Both the position numbers and the translations under genes were made by a program. A stretch of DNA of 64,000 bases from Pseudoxanthomonas koreensis_A (GTDB taxonomy: Bacteria > Pseudomonadota > Gammaproteobacteria > Xanthomonadales > Xanthomonadaceae): the NCBI RefSeq assembly GCF_041890415.1, contig NZ_CP169056.1, positions 930,001 to 994,000 on the forward strand, read 5' to 3'. Of this stretch, positions 35,462 to 44,335 are shown in pieces (within the stretch, counting starts at the first letter, position 1; the number at the start of each line of letters is the position of its first letter). Under the pieces are notes generated by a model. It was not told the origin of the DNA and ran no database searches. It saw nothing but the letters and a program-made list of their open reading frames with translations.

Positions 35462-36939
35462 CCGCGCTGCGGCGCCTCGCGCAGCGCGCGGCCGACCAGG
35501 CCCAGCAGCAGGTCCAGCTCCTGCGCATCGATCCCGAAGTGCGGGGTGAAGCGCAGCGAGTTCTCGCCGCCATGGATGACATTGGCGCCGTGGCGGCGCA
35601 GCCACTCCTCGATCGAGCCGGCGCCGTAGCACTTGTACCGCGGCGCCAGTGCGCAGGAGAACAGCAGGCCGGTGCCCTGGACCCTGGTGATCGCGTCGCC
35701 CAGCTCGTCCTTCAGCTGCTCCAGCCCGCGCAGGGCCTGCGCACCACGCTCGCGGATGTTGTGCCGCAGTTGCGGGGTCAGCAGCTCCAGGGTGGCGCAG
35801 GCCACCTCGAGCGCGCGCGGGTTGGTGGTCATGGTGTTGCCGTACACGCCCTTGCGGTACAGGCCGGCCGCATGCGCGGTGGCGGCCAGCACCGACAGCG
35901 GAAACTGGGCCGCGTTGAGGGCCTTGGAATAGGTCTCCATGTCCGGCGGCTCCACGCCCTCGAAACCGGGGTAGTCCACCAGCGACAGCACGCCATGGGC
36001 ACGCATCCCGGCCTGGATCGAATCGACCAGCAGCAGGCTGCCGTGGGCGCGGGTCAGTTCGCGCGCCACGCTGTAGAAGGCCGGGGGCACGGCCCGGCCC
36101 GGGTCGCCTTCGCCCATCACCGGCTCCAGGAACACGGCCTCGATGAACCAGCCCCGCTGCTGTGCGTCGGCGAAGGCCTGGCGCAGCGCGGCCTCGTCGT
36201 ACGGCGGGATCACGATCACCGAGTCCTCGCCGCGGTAGCTGGCCAGGTGTTGCACGTAGGCACGGCGGCTGGAATCGGAATACAGCCCGGGCCGGTCGGT
36301 GCGGCCGTGGAAGCTGCCCTTGACCACGACCCGCTTAATCACGGCGCCGGCATGGCGTGCCCCGGCATCGGTCTGCAGCTTGGCATTGATGTCGGCAATG
36401 CGCGCAGCCAGGCCCACCGCTTCGGAGCCGGAATTGAGGCACATGAAGCGCGCGAACGGGCAACCGCCGCGGGTATGGCCGATCTCACGGCGCAGCGCCC
36501 CGGTGAAGCGGCGCTGGGCAAGGTTGGGCGTCATCACGTTGGCCATCGGCTGCGGCCGGGCCAGTGCGTCGAGCACGCTTGCCGGGGTGTGGCCGAAGCC
36601 GAGCATGCCGTAGCCGCCGGCGTCGTACACCACCGCGCCCTTGAGCGTCACCACCCAGGGGCCGCGTGCGGCCAGGGCGACATAGGGGCTGACGCAGTCG
36701 TCGGGATAGAAGTTCACCAGGTCCGCCTGCATGGCCTGGACCTGGTCGGCCTCGTCCATGTCGAGCAGGTCGGCATCGGTGTGGCGCGCGCGCGCGTAGG
36801 CGTCCGCGGCAGCGGCGATGGCTGCGGCCAGGTCCGGATGCGAGGCCGCCAGGCGGATGATGTGGGCATCGTCCAGGCCGGTGGTCAGGCGCTGGCCGTG
36901 GTGGGCACGCAGCGGGGCCAGCGGGGCGAGGATGGACAT
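35458..36939 (-). CDS. Class III PLP-dependent aminotransferase
   Basis: 493 residues. Fold-type I aminotransferase. The N-terminal part has YDAGGYGMLGFGHTPASV, then CLNSGSEAVGLAARIAD (phosphate-binding), VFLEPVMGEGD, the Asp of LLVDSIQAGMR, and a lysine in TYSKALNAAQFPLSV that should hold PLP. Which amino donor it uses cannot be read from the sequence; the class includes ornithine, GABA and lysine aminotransferases. GAGGAG precedes the start at 36939. A divergent Lrp/AsnC regulator about 120 bp away is the usual arrangement for an amino acid catabolic enzyme under its own specific regulator. Confidence 0.88.
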   Translation of the reverse strand: MSILAPLAPLRAHHGQRLTTGLDDAHIIRLAASHPDLAAAIAAAADAYARARHTDADLLDMDEADQVQAMQADLVNFYPDDCVSPYVALAARGPWVVTLKGAVVYDAGGYGMLGFGHTPASVLDALARPQPMANVMTPNLAQRRFTGALRREIGHTRGGCPFARFMCLNSGSEAVGLAARIADINAKLQTDAGARHAGAVIKRVVVKGSFHGRTDRPGLYSDSSRRAYVQHLASYRGEDSVIVIPPYDEAALRQAFADAQQRGWFIEAVFLEPVMGEGDPGRAVPPAFYSVARELTRAHGSLLLVDSIQAGMRAHGVLSLVDYPGFEGVEPPDMETYSKALNAAQFPLSVLAATAHAAGLYRKGVYGNTMTTNPRALEVACATLELLTPQLRHNIRERGAQALRGLEQLKDELGDAITRVQGTGLLFSCALAPRYKCYGAGSIEEWLRRHGANVIHGGENSLRFTPHFGIDAQELDLLLGLVGRALREAPQRG

Positions 36940-37061
36940 GGGGTGCTCCTCAGCGCGGGTATGCCTCCATTATGTGCAAGGTATCGTCGTTTTACAGATA
37001 TGATCCGCGCAATGAACGGGCAAATGTCGTCGAATCGACGAAACCCATGGTGGCCGGCGGC

Positions 37062-37493
37062 ATGAAGATCACCGAGGCCGACGTGCAGCTGCTGTCGCTG
37101 CTGCGCGAGGATGCGCGCGCATCCACCGCGCAGATCGCCCGCCGCCTGGGCCTGTCGCGTACCACGGTGCAGAGCCGGATCGACCGGCTGCAGCGCCAGG
37201 GCGTGATCCGCGGCTACACCGTGCGGATCGACGACGGCGTGGAGCATGCGCGCATCCGCGCCCACATCATGATCACCGTCTCGCCCAGGAAGATGGCGGC
37301 GGTGGTCAAGGCGTTGCATGCGATCCCGGAGGTGCGCACGCTGCAGTCGGTCAGTGGCCCCTACGACCTGGTTGCGCTGGGCGTGGTCGGTGACGTGGGC
37401 CAGATGGACGTGCTGACCGATCGCATCGGCGCGGTCGACGGGGTGGAGCGCACGTCCTCGGCGATCGTGCTGTCCACCAAGTTCGAGCGCTGA
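37062..37493 (+). CDS. Lrp/AsnC family transcriptional regulator
   Basis: 143 residues from this start. The N-terminal winged helix-turn-helix reads ITEADVQLLSLLREDARASTAQIARRLGLSRTTVQ (in two parts: ITEADVQLLSLLRED and TAQIARRLGLSRTTVQ), and the C-terminal RAM domain ends FER. Such regulators respond to an amino acid and usually control the neighbouring gene, here the divergent class III aminotransferase. Alternative in-frame starts at 37047 and 36972 would add 5 or 30 residues; family length favours 37062 or 37047. queA follows after 55 bp with its own -10-like TACAAT (37513-37518). Confidence 0.88.
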   Translation: MKITEADVQLLSLLREDARASTAQIARRLGLSRTTVQSRIDRLQRQGVIRGYTVRIDDGVEHARIRAHIMITVSPRKMAAVVKALHAIPEVRTLQSVSGPYDLVALGVVGDVGQMDVLTDRIGAVDGVERTSSAIVLSTKFER

Positions 37494-37548
37494 GCGGGCG
37501 CGCCGCCGCCGCTACAATGGCCGGCTCCCGCGCGCGCCGGCCGCTGCC

Positions 37549-38604
37549 TTGAAGACATCCGATTTCCAATACGACCTGCCCGAGGAACTGATCGCGCAGG
37601 CGCCTTTGCCGGAACGCTCGGCCAGCCGGCTGCTGCTGGTGCCGCCGGCCGGTGGCGAGCTCGCCGACCTGCAGGTGCGTGACCTGCCGGGCCTGCTGCA
37701 GCCGGGCGACCTGCTGGTGTTCAACGACACCCGGGTGATCCCGGCGCGCCTGTCCGGGCGCAAGGACAGCGGTGGCCAGGTGGAGATCCTGATCGAGCGC
37801 TTGCTGGCGGATGCCTGCGCGCGCGCGCAGGTGCGCGCCAGCAAGTCGCCGCGGGCTGGTACGCGGATCCGGCTTGATGGCGGGGGCCATGCCGAGGTGC
37901 TCGGGCGCGAGGGCGAGTTCTTCGTGTTGCGCTTCGAGGTGGATGCGCCGCTGGAGCAGTGGCTGGTGCGGGCCGGGCAGTTGCCGTTGCCGCCGTACAT
38001 CCGGCGCGCGCCGGACCGCGAGGATGCGGCGCGCTACCAGACGGTGTTCGCGCGGCGCGATGGTGCGGTCGCGGCGCCGACCGCGGGCCTGCATTTCGAT
38101 CCGCCGCTGTTGGAGGCGTTGCGCGTGCGCGGCGTGGAGACGGGGCGGGTGACGCTGCACGTGGGTGCCGGCACGTTCCAGCCGGTGCGGGTGGACGATG
38201 TGCGCGCGCACACGATGCACAGCGAGTGGCTTGAGGTGGATGCGGCGCTGGTGGAGCAGGTGCGGCGCACGCGGGCTGCCGGTGGCCGGGTGGTGGCGGT
38301 GGGGACGACGGTGGTCCGTGCGCTGGAGAGCGCGTGGCACCGGGGCGAGGATGTGGCCGATGGCGGTGAGTTGCGGCCGTTCACGGGGGAGACGCGGATT
38401 TTCATCTATCCGGGCTATCGCATCCGCAGCGTGGATGCGCTGGTCACCAATTTCCATCTGCCGCAGAGCACGTTGCTGATGCTGGTGTCGGCGTTTGCGG
38501 GCAAGGAGCGTGTGCTGGAGGCTTACCGCCATGCGGTGCGGCAGCGTTACCGGTTCTTTTCCTACGGCGATGCGATGTTGTTGTGGGGGCAGGCGTCGTC
38601 TTGA
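37549..38604 (+). CDS. queA: S-adenosylmethionine:tRNA ribosyltransferase-isomerase
   Basis: 351 residues starting at TTG (37549). Transfers and isomerises the ribosyl moiety of SAM onto preQ1-tRNA to give epoxyqueuosine. The family N-terminus KTSDFQYDLPEELIAQAPL begins directly at the TTG and there is no ATG or GTG in frame near it. VFNDTRVIPARL, VAAPTAGLHF and YRFFSYGDAML are signatures. The last step of queuosine synthesis, queG, is in this window at 47.9-49.0 kb. tgt, usually the next gene, does not follow; a repeat-filled gap does. Confidence 0.95.
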   Translation: MKTSDFQYDLPEELIAQAPLPERSASRLLLVPPAGGELADLQVRDLPGLLQPGDLLVFNDTRVIPARLSGRKDSGGQVEILIERLLADACARAQVRASKSPRAGTRIRLDGGGHAEVLGREGEFFVLRFEVDAPLEQWLVRAGQLPLPPYIRRAPDREDAARYQTVFARRDGAVAAPTAGLHFDPPLLEALRVRGVETGRVTLHVGAGTFQPVRVDDVRAHTMHSEWLEVDAALVEQVRRTRAAGGRVVAVGTTVVRALESAWHRGEDVADGGELRPFTGETRIFIYPGYRIRSVDALVTNFHLPQSTLLMLVSAFAGKERVLEAYRHAVRQRYRFFSYGDAMLLWGQASS

Positions 38605-38686
38605 GCGGGTGCGGCGGTCGTGTCGGGAGTGTGCCACTTCATAAGCGCTCCACTTCGGAGACGGCCACTTCGGACGGAGCCGCGCC

Positions 38687-38781
38687 GGTGCCGGGGTATC
38701 GCTCTCCCCTCGGGCGGGCTTCCTGCCCGCACTCGGGGTCGCGGCACATCCATGTGCCGCTTGCCGCGATACCCCGGCACC
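38687..38781. repeat. 95-bp palindromic element
   Basis: GGTGCCGGGGTATCGC (38687-38702) and its exact reverse complement (38766-38781) enclose two smaller hairpins, GGGCGGGC-TTCCT-GCCCG and GCGGCACAT-CC-ATGTGCCGC. Imperfect palindromes of this size in intergenic DNA are usually REP- or MITE-like dispersed repeats. Confidence 0.75.
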
Positions 38782-38939
38782 GTCGCGTCTTCGCGGCGTT
38801 GGGTGGGTGGGGTTCGTTGGGGTGTGCTTGCGGCGATGAGGTGGCACCGACGCGTCTTCGCGGGTGTTGGGTGGGTGGGGTTCGTTGGGGTGCGCTTGCA
38901 GCGATGAGGTGACACCGTCGCGTCTTTGCGGGTGTCGGT
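38776..38939. repeat. Tandem repeat, 67-68 bp unit, about 2.4 copies
   Basis: Copies at 38776-38842, 38843-38910 and a partial one at 38911-38939. Each begins GGCACCG or GACACCG, contains the GGGTGGGTGGGGTTCGTTGG core and ends GCGATGAGGT. The first copy starts inside the right arm of the palindrome. Confidence 0.8.
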
Positions 38940-39014
38940 TTCCTTGGAAACGGAAGGACATGTGGCACTGCAGCACTTGACAGGGAGGCATGCCATCGTG
39001 TCCCCTTGCAGGCC

Positions 39015-39152
39015 ATGTCGAAGCCTTGCGCCAGCTACCTGCGATCCGTTCCGCCGCTGCGGCGGCAGGGCGCGTGCGCGCCGGCCATCGGCATCATCAC
39101 GATTACCGCCACCGGCATTATCTGCCCGGTGCGGTCGGTCGTGGTCGAGTAA
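39015..39152 (+). CDS. thrL: thr operon leader peptide (Ile/Thr-rich)
   Basis: A 45-codon frame ending at TAA 39150. Codons 39087-39122 read IGIITITATGII: six Ile and three Thr codons in about twelve, followed by several Val. E. coli ThrL has the same Thr/Ile bias because the operon answers to both amino acids. The ATG at 39015 has only a weak CAGG upstream; a TTG at 39006 is an alternative. The same stretch in another frame is His-rich, which I reject because the threonine genes follow. Confidence 0.65.
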   Translation: MSKPCASYLRSVPPLRRQGACAPAIGIITITATGIICPVRSVVVE

Positions 39153-39239
39153 CCAACGAAACCACGGCCCCGCACCCGAATCCCGGGCGCGGGTACACCC
39201 GCTTCCGGATGCGCGTGCAGGGCCTCGAACCCGAGGTCC
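39128..39239 (+). promoter_or_regulatory. thr leader RNA switch with sequestered SD
   Basis: Competing stems: GGTGCGG (39128-39134) with CCGCACC (39170-39176) plus CGTGG (39140-39144) with CCACG (39162-39166), against CCCGC..CCCG (39169-39178) with CGGG..GCGGG (39184-39193). A further hairpin, CCTCG-AACC-CGAGG (39223-39236), extended by GGG/TCC, buries the GAGG that serves as ribosome-binding site of thrA. No T-tract is present, so control could be translational and not by termination. Confidence 0.5.
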
Positions 39240-39243
39240 ATCC

Positions 39244-41745
39244 ATGTCGTCGTCCGCCGCCGCAAACGTTCCTTCCGACGCCGCACCGGCGCGTACCGTG
39301 GTGCACAAGTTCGGCGGCACTTCCGTTGCCGATGCCGACCGTTACCGCCACGTCGCCACGCTGCTGCGTGCGCGGGGGGAGACGCTGCAGGTCACCGTGG
39401 TCTCGGCGATGAAGGGCGTGACCGATGCGTTGATCGAGCTGGCGCAGGCTGCGGGGGCGGATGCGCCGGAGTGGCGCGGGCGCTGGCAGTTGCTGCGCGA
39501 GCGGCACCACGAGGCGGCCGGGTCGCTGCTGGGCGAGGGTGCGGGGCCGTTGCTGGAGTGGCTGGACCAGCGTTTCGAGGAGCTGTTGCGGGTGCTGCAG
39601 GCGCTGGGTGTGATCGGCAGCCTGCCGGAGGAGGTGCTGCAGCGGGTGCAGGGGCTGGGCGAGGTGTATTCGGCACGCCTGCTTGGCGAGTACCTGTGCG
39701 CGCTGGGCGAGGACTGCGCGGTACTGGATGCGCGCGAGGTGCTGGTGGTCAGCCATGGCGAGCTGGGCGTGGACGTGGACTGGGAGCGCAGCGCGCAACG
39801 CCTGCAGCAGTGGCGCCAGGCCAATCCGCAGCGGCGGGTGGTGGCCACCGGCTTCGTCGCCCGCGATGGGCAGGACCGCATCACCACCCTGGGCCGCAAT
39901 GGCAGCGATTATTCGGGTGCGATCTTCGCCGCCCTGTTCGAGGCCGACGAACTGCATATCTGGACCGACGTGGATGGCGTGCTGTCGGCCGATCCGCGGG
40001 TGGTGCCCGAGGCGGTGCAGCTGGAGTCGCTCAGCTACGACGAGGCCTGCGAGCTGGCCTATTTCGGGGCCAAGGTGGTGCATCCGCAGACCATGGCGCC
40101 GGCGATCGAGCGCGGCTTGCCGATCATCATCCGCAACACGTTCCATCCCGATCATCCGGGCACCCGCATCGCGGCCCGGCACGACGTCAACGGTCCGGTC
40201 AAGGGCCTGACCCTGAGCCCGGGCCTGGCCCTGCTCAACCTGGAAGGGACCGGCCTGATCGGGGTGCCGGGCACGGCCGAACGGGTGTTTGCCGCGCTGC
40301 GCACCGCCAAGGTGTCGGTGGTGATGATCTCGCAGGGCTCGTCCGAGCATTCGATCTGCTGCGTGGTCAAGCAGGCCGACGCCGAACGTGCGCAGGCTGC
40401 GCTGGCAACGGCGTTCACCCACGAGCTGGCCGGCGGCCAGGTGCAGCGGGTGCAGTACCTGCCGGGGATCAGCGTGCTGGCGGCGGTTGGCGATGGCATG
40501 GCCGGGCAGCCGGGCGTGGCCGCGCGCCTGTTCCAGTCGCTGGGACGGGCGCAGGTGAACATCCGCGCCATCGCCCAGGGCTCGTCCGAGCGCAACATCT
40601 CGGTGGCCATCGACAGCGAGCAGGCCACCCGCGCGCTGCGTGCCGCGCATGCCGGCTTCTATCTTTCGCCGCAGACCTTCGCGGTGGGCGTGATCGGGCC
40701 GGGCAACGTGGGTGCCGCGCTGGTGGACCAGTTCCTGGCAGCGCAGGGGCCGTTGCTGACGCGCGCCAACCTTGACCTGCGCCTGCGCGGCATCGCTTCC
40801 AGCCGTCGGCAGGTGCTGGACGTGCGCGGCATCGGCACCGACTGGCGCGAGCGCCTGGCCAGCAGCGAGGAGCCCGCCGACCTGGACCGCTTCACCGAGC
40901 AACTGCTCGACTCGCACCTGCCGCACATCATGATCGTGGACTGCAGTGCCAGTGCCCAGATCGCCGACCGCTACCCGCAGTGGCTGGCCGCCGGCATCCA
41001 CGTGGTCACGCCCAACAAGCAGGCCGGCGCAGGCCCGCTGGCGCGCTACAAGGTCATCCGCAAGGCTGCTGCCGCCAGTGGTGCGCGCTTCCGCTACGAG
41101 GCCACGGTGGGTGCGGGCCTGCCGGTGATCTCCACCCTGCGCGACCTGCTGGACACCGGCGACGTGGTGACTTCGATCGAGGGCATCTTCTCCGGCACCC
41201 TGGCCTGGCTGTTCAACAAGTACGACGGCAGCGTGCCGTTCTCGCAGCTGGTGGCGCAGGCGCGCGCGCAGGGCTATACCGAGCCGGACCCGCGCGAGGA
41301 CCTGTCCGGCACCGACGTGGCGCGCAAGCTGGTGATCCTGGCGCGCGAGGCCGGCTGCGACCTGAGCCTCGAGGACGTGCAGGTGGAAAGCCTGGTGCCC
41401 GAAGCGCTGCGCCAGGCCAGCGTGGAGGATTTCATGGCGCGGCTGCACGAGGTCGACGCCGGCTTCGCCACCCGCCTGGCCGATGCCCGCGCGCAGGGCA
41501 GCGCCCTGCGCTACGTGGCACGCCTGGATGGGCAGGGGCGCGCCAGCGTGGGCCTGGTGGAACTGCCGGGCAGCCATGCCTTCGCCAACCTGCGCCTGAC
41601 CGACAACGTGGTCCAGTTCACCACGCACCGCTACTGCGACAACCCGCTGGTGGTGCAGGGCCCGGGTGCAGGCCCGGAGGTGACCGCGGCGGGCGTGTTC
41701 GCCGATGTGTTGCGGGTGGCTGCCGGTCGCGGGGCGCGCCTGTGA
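39244..41745 (+). CDS. thrA: Bifunctional aspartokinase / homoserine dehydrogenase I
   Basis: 833 residues, against 820 in E. coli. The N-terminal aspartokinase (VVHKFGGTSVADADRY, Lys22 onwards) phosphorylates aspartate. Two ACT domains follow for threonine feedback. From about residue 478 the homoserine dehydrogenase begins, with the NAD motif GPGNVG (485-490). The start MSSSAAANV is set by GAGG at 39233-39236, seven bases before the ATG; that GAGG lies in a hairpin. First gene of thrABC; thrB overlaps its stop by GTGA. Confidence 0.96.
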   Translation: MSSSAAANVPSDAAPARTVVHKFGGTSVADADRYRHVATLLRARGETLQVTVVSAMKGVTDALIELAQAAGADAPEWRGRWQLLRERHHEAAGSLLGEGAGPLLEWLDQRFEELLRVLQALGVIGSLPEEVLQRVQGLGEVYSARLLGEYLCALGEDCAVLDAREVLVVSHGELGVDVDWERSAQRLQQWRQANPQRRVVATGFVARDGQDRITTLGRNGSDYSGAIFAALFEADELHIWTDVDGVLSADPRVVPEAVQLESLSYDEACELAYFGAKVVHPQTMAPAIERGLPIIIRNTFHPDHPGTRIAARHDVNGPVKGLTLSPGLALLNLEGTGLIGVPGTAERVFAALRTAKVSVVMISQGSSEHSICCVVKQADAERAQAALATAFTHELAGGQVQRVQYLPGISVLAAVGDGMAGQPGVAARLFQSLGRAQVNIRAIAQGSSERNISVAIDSEQATRALRAAHAGFYLSPQTFAVGVIGPGNVGAALVDQFLAAQGPLLTRANLDLRLRGIASSRRQVLDVRGIGTDWRERLASSEEPADLDRFTEQLLDSHLPHIMIVDCSASAQIADRYPQWLAAGIHVVTPNKQAGAGPLARYKVIRKAAAASGARFRYEATVGAGLPVISTLRDLLDTGDVVTSIEGIFSGTLAWLFNKYDGSVPFSQLVAQARAQGYTEPDPREDLSGTDVARKLVILAREAGCDLSLEDVQVESLVPEALRQASVEDFMARLHEVDAGFATRLADARAQGSALRYVARLDGQGRASVGLVELPGSHAFANLRLTDNVVQFTTHRYCDNPLVVQGPGAGPEVTAAGVFADVLRVAAGRGARL

Positions 41746-42671
41746 GCCCGGCCCAGCGCGATGCCACCGCGTTCTCGCCGGCCTCGGTCGGCAATGCCGC
41801 GGTGGGCTTCGACATCCTGGGCTTCGCCCTTGCCGGTGTCGGCGACACGGTCACGGTACGCCGCATCGCCGAGCCGCTGGTGCGCATCTCCGCCATCCGC
41901 GGCGCGCCGTTCCCGCTGCCGCTGGAGGCCGAGCGCAACACCGCCGGCAAGGCGCTGATCGCGATGCGCCAGGCGCTGGAGCTGGAATACGGCTTCGAGC
42001 TGGAAATCGAAAAGGGCATCGCCCTGGGCTCGGGCATGGGTGGCTCGGCCGCGTCGTGCGTGGCCGCGCTGGTGGCGGCCAACGCACTGCTGGACACGCC
42101 GCTGACCCGGCATGCGCTGTATCCGTTCGCGATGGCCGGCGAGGAAGTGGCCAGCGGCGGCCGCCATGGCGACAACCTGGGCCCGATGCTGCTGGGCGGT
42201 CTGGTGCTGGCCACCGCCGACCGGCTGGTGCGCATCCCGGTGCCGTCCGCGTGGCACAGCCTGGTGGTGCATCCGGAGGCGGTGCTGGAAACCCGTCGCG
42301 CGCGCGACGCGCTGGCTGGCAGCTATGCGTTGAAGGACTTCGTCGCCCAGAGTGCAAACCTGGCGCTGGTGCTGGCCGGCTGCCATGCCGGCGATGAGGT
42401 GCTGGTCCGCGAGGGCCTGCGCGATGTGCTGGTGGAGCCGCGGCGGGCACCGCTGATCGGCGGCTTCGACCTGGCCAAGGCGGCGGCGCTGGATGCCGGT
42501 GCCATGGGTGCAAGCATTTCCGGTGCCGGGCCCAGCGTGTTTGCCTGGTTCCCCACCCGCGACGATGCGCTGGCGGCGGCGCCATCGGTGCAGGCTGCGT
42601 TCGCCAGGGCCGGCTTCGACAGCCAGGCCTGGGTGTCGCCGCTGGACAGCCCCGGCGCCGCGCTGCTGTAA
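41742..42671 (+). CDS. thrB: Homoserine kinase
   Basis: 309 residues starting at GTG 41742, which overlaps the thrA stop (GTGA), so translation is coupled. GHMP kinase that phosphorylates homoserine with ATP. The motif GIALGSGMGGSAASCVAAL is the phosphate-binding loop, and GASISGAGPSVFAWF near the C-terminus is motif 3. The N-terminus ATAFSPASVGNAAVGFDILGFA is typical of ThrB. thrC follows after 49 bp. Confidence 0.96.
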   Translation: MSPAQRDATAFSPASVGNAAVGFDILGFALAGVGDTVTVRRIAEPLVRISAIRGAPFPLPLEAERNTAGKALIAMRQALELEYGFELEIEKGIALGSGMGGSAASCVAALVAANALLDTPLTRHALYPFAMAGEEVASGGRHGDNLGPMLLGGLVLATADRLVRIPVPSAWHSLVVHPEAVLETRRARDALAGSYALKDFVAQSANLALVLAGCHAGDEVLVREGLRDVLVEPRRAPLIGGFDLAKAAALDAGAMGASISGAGPSVFAWFPTRDDALAAAPSVQAAFARAGFDSQAWVSPLDSPGAALL

Positions 42672-42720
42672 CGCCTGTCGCGCACCCACGATCCAAGACA
42701 ACGACGATACGGAACCGACC

Positions 42721-44010
42721 ATGGAATTCATCTCCACCCGCAATGCCTCCCCGCCGGCGTCACTGAGCCAGGCCATCGCCGCCGGGCTGGCACCCGATGG
42801 CGGCCTGTACGTGCCGGCCAAGTTGCCGGCAGGGCGCGCGCTGGAGGCCGGTGCAAGCCTGGCCCAGACCACGGCCTCGCTGCTGGCGCCATTCTTCGAG
42901 GGCGATGCACTGGCCCCGGCGCTGCCGGCCATCTGCGCCGAGGCGCTGGATTTCCCGGTGCCGCTGAAGCCGCTGGCAACGCCGGGTGACCATGTGCTGG
43001 AGCTGTTCCATGGCCCCACCGCCGCGTTCAAGGACGTGGGCGCGCGCTTCCTCGCGGCCACGCTGGCGCGTATCCGCCACGGGCAGACGCAGCCGCTGAC
43101 CATTCTGGTGGCCACATCCGGCGATACCGGTGCAGCGGTGGCGGCGGCGTTCCACGGCCAGCCGGGCCTGCGCGTGGTGGTGCTGTATCCGGATGGGCGG
43201 GTATCGCCGCGCCAGGCGCACCAGTTGGGCTGTTTCGGCGACAACGTCAGCGCGCTGCGCGTGGCCGGCTCGTTCGACGATTGCCAGGCGCTGGTCAAGC
43301 GCGCGCTCAACGACGCGGAACTGCAGGCGCAGGTGCCGTTGAGTTCGGCCAACAGCATCAGCCTGGGCCGGCTGCTGCCGCAGATGAGCTATTACGCGCA
43401 CGCGGCGCTGAGCCACCACGCGGCCACCGGCAAGCGCCTGAACTTCGTGATCCCCACCGGCAACCTTGGCAATGCGCTGGCCGCGATCCTGGCCCGCGCC
43501 CAGGGCGTGCCGCTGAATCGCATCGTGCTGGCCACCAACGCCAATCGGGTGCTGCCGGAGTTCTTCGCCGGCGATGCCTACGTGCCGCGCGCCAGCCTGG
43601 CCACCACCGCCAATGCGATGGACGTGGGCGCGCCGAGCAATTTCGAGCGCCTGCGCTGGCTGTACGCCGGCGACGATGCGGCGTTGCGCGCGGCCTACAC
43701 CGCCATCTCGGTGGACGATGACACCATCCGGGCGACCATCCGTGCCCGCTGGGAGCGGCATCGCGAGGTGTTCTGCCCGCACACTGCCACGGCGGTGCAT
43801 GTCCTGCAGACCTTGCGCGGGGACGGTGCCGATGGCGATTGGGCAGTGGCGGCCACCGCGCATCCGGCCAAGTTCGAGGCAGTGGTCGAGCCGCTGGTCG
43901 GGCACGCGGTGGAGGTGCCGCCGGCGCTGGCCGAGTTGCTGGCCCGTCCGGCCCATGCCACTCCGGTGCAACCTGAGTACGACGCCCTGCGCGCGCACCT
44001 GCTGGGCTGA
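42721..44010 (+). CDS. thrC: Threonine synthase
   Basis: 429 residues. PLP enzyme that turns O-phosphohomoserine into threonine. Lys104 in FHGPTAAFKDVGARF is the PLP lysine; SGDTGAAVAAAFHG binds its phosphate, and the N-terminus MEFISTRNASPPASL is the short family form (E. coli 428 residues). It ends the thrABC operon. Behind it begins a REP- and microsatellite-filled gap, with no clear terminator in between. Confidence 0.96.
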   Translation: MEFISTRNASPPASLSQAIAAGLAPDGGLYVPAKLPAGRALEAGASLAQTTASLLAPFFEGDALAPALPAICAEALDFPVPLKPLATPGDHVLELFHGPTAAFKDVGARFLAATLARIRHGQTQPLTILVATSGDTGAAVAAAFHGQPGLRVVVLYPDGRVSPRQAHQLGCFGDNVSALRVAGSFDDCQALVKRALNDAELQAQVPLSSANSISLGRLLPQMSYYAHAALSHHAATGKRLNFVIPTGNLGNALAAILARAQGVPLNRIVLATNANRVLPEFFAGDAYVPRASLATTANAMDVGAPSNFERLRWLYAGDDAALRAAYTAISVDDDTIRATIRARWERHREVFCPHTATAVHVLQTLRGDGADGDWAVAATAHPAKFEAVVEPLVGHAVEVPPALAELLARPAHATPVQPEYDALRAHLLG

Positions 44011-44120
44011 TCGCGGAACGATCAGGACGGACGCCGCTGCAGTGCTGCGGCGCTCGGGCGCGTTGCGTGCGGGCACTGGTCAAGGCACTGCGACAGGTTC
44101 TGCTGCACGCTGCAGTGTCA

Positions 44121-44192
44121 GCGGAAGCGGAAGCGGAAGCGGAAGCGGAAGCGGGAAGCGGAAGCGGAAGCGGGAAGCGGGAAGCGGAAGGG
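44121..44192. repeat. Hexanucleotide array (GCGGAA)n
   Basis: About 12 copies of GCGGAA, some with an extra G, directly to the left of the 129-bp element. Slippage-prone; copy number may vary between isolates. Confidence 0.85.
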
Positions 44193-44202
44193 CGGGGGGG
44201 CT

Positions 44203-44331
44203 TGGTCGCGACGGCGCGGTGCGATGCCTGCTGCCGCTCATGTCCCCCGGCTGCAGCCTGCGGCCGCAGCCTCCTCCTTGACTTCCCGTCAGCAGGCATC
44301 GCACCACGCCGTGTCACGATCATCGGCCGCC
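44203..44331 (+). repeat. 129-bp repeat element, copy A
   Basis: Inverted, nearly identical copy of 61722-61850, with about three mismatches seen by eye. It contains its own inverted repeat: GCGATGCCTGCTG near the start and CAGCAGGCATCGC near 44290. Confidence 0.85.
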
Positions 44332-44335
44332 GTAT

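Larger units (their letters stand above)
38605..39014. other. Gene-free region with palindrome and tandem repeats
   Basis: Holds a 95-bp palindrome and two and a half tandem repeats, listed separately. After 38940 there is a TTGACA at 38977-38982 that could be the -35 of the thr operon promoter, but no convincing -10 follows. Confidence 0.6.

Noticed and set aside
38990..39150. His-rich reading of the thr leader in another frame
   Set aside because: It has a better ribosome-binding site (GGGAGG), but it does not stop near the switch and runs into thrA. The genes downstream make threonine, not histidine, and the Ile/Thr frame ends in the right place.
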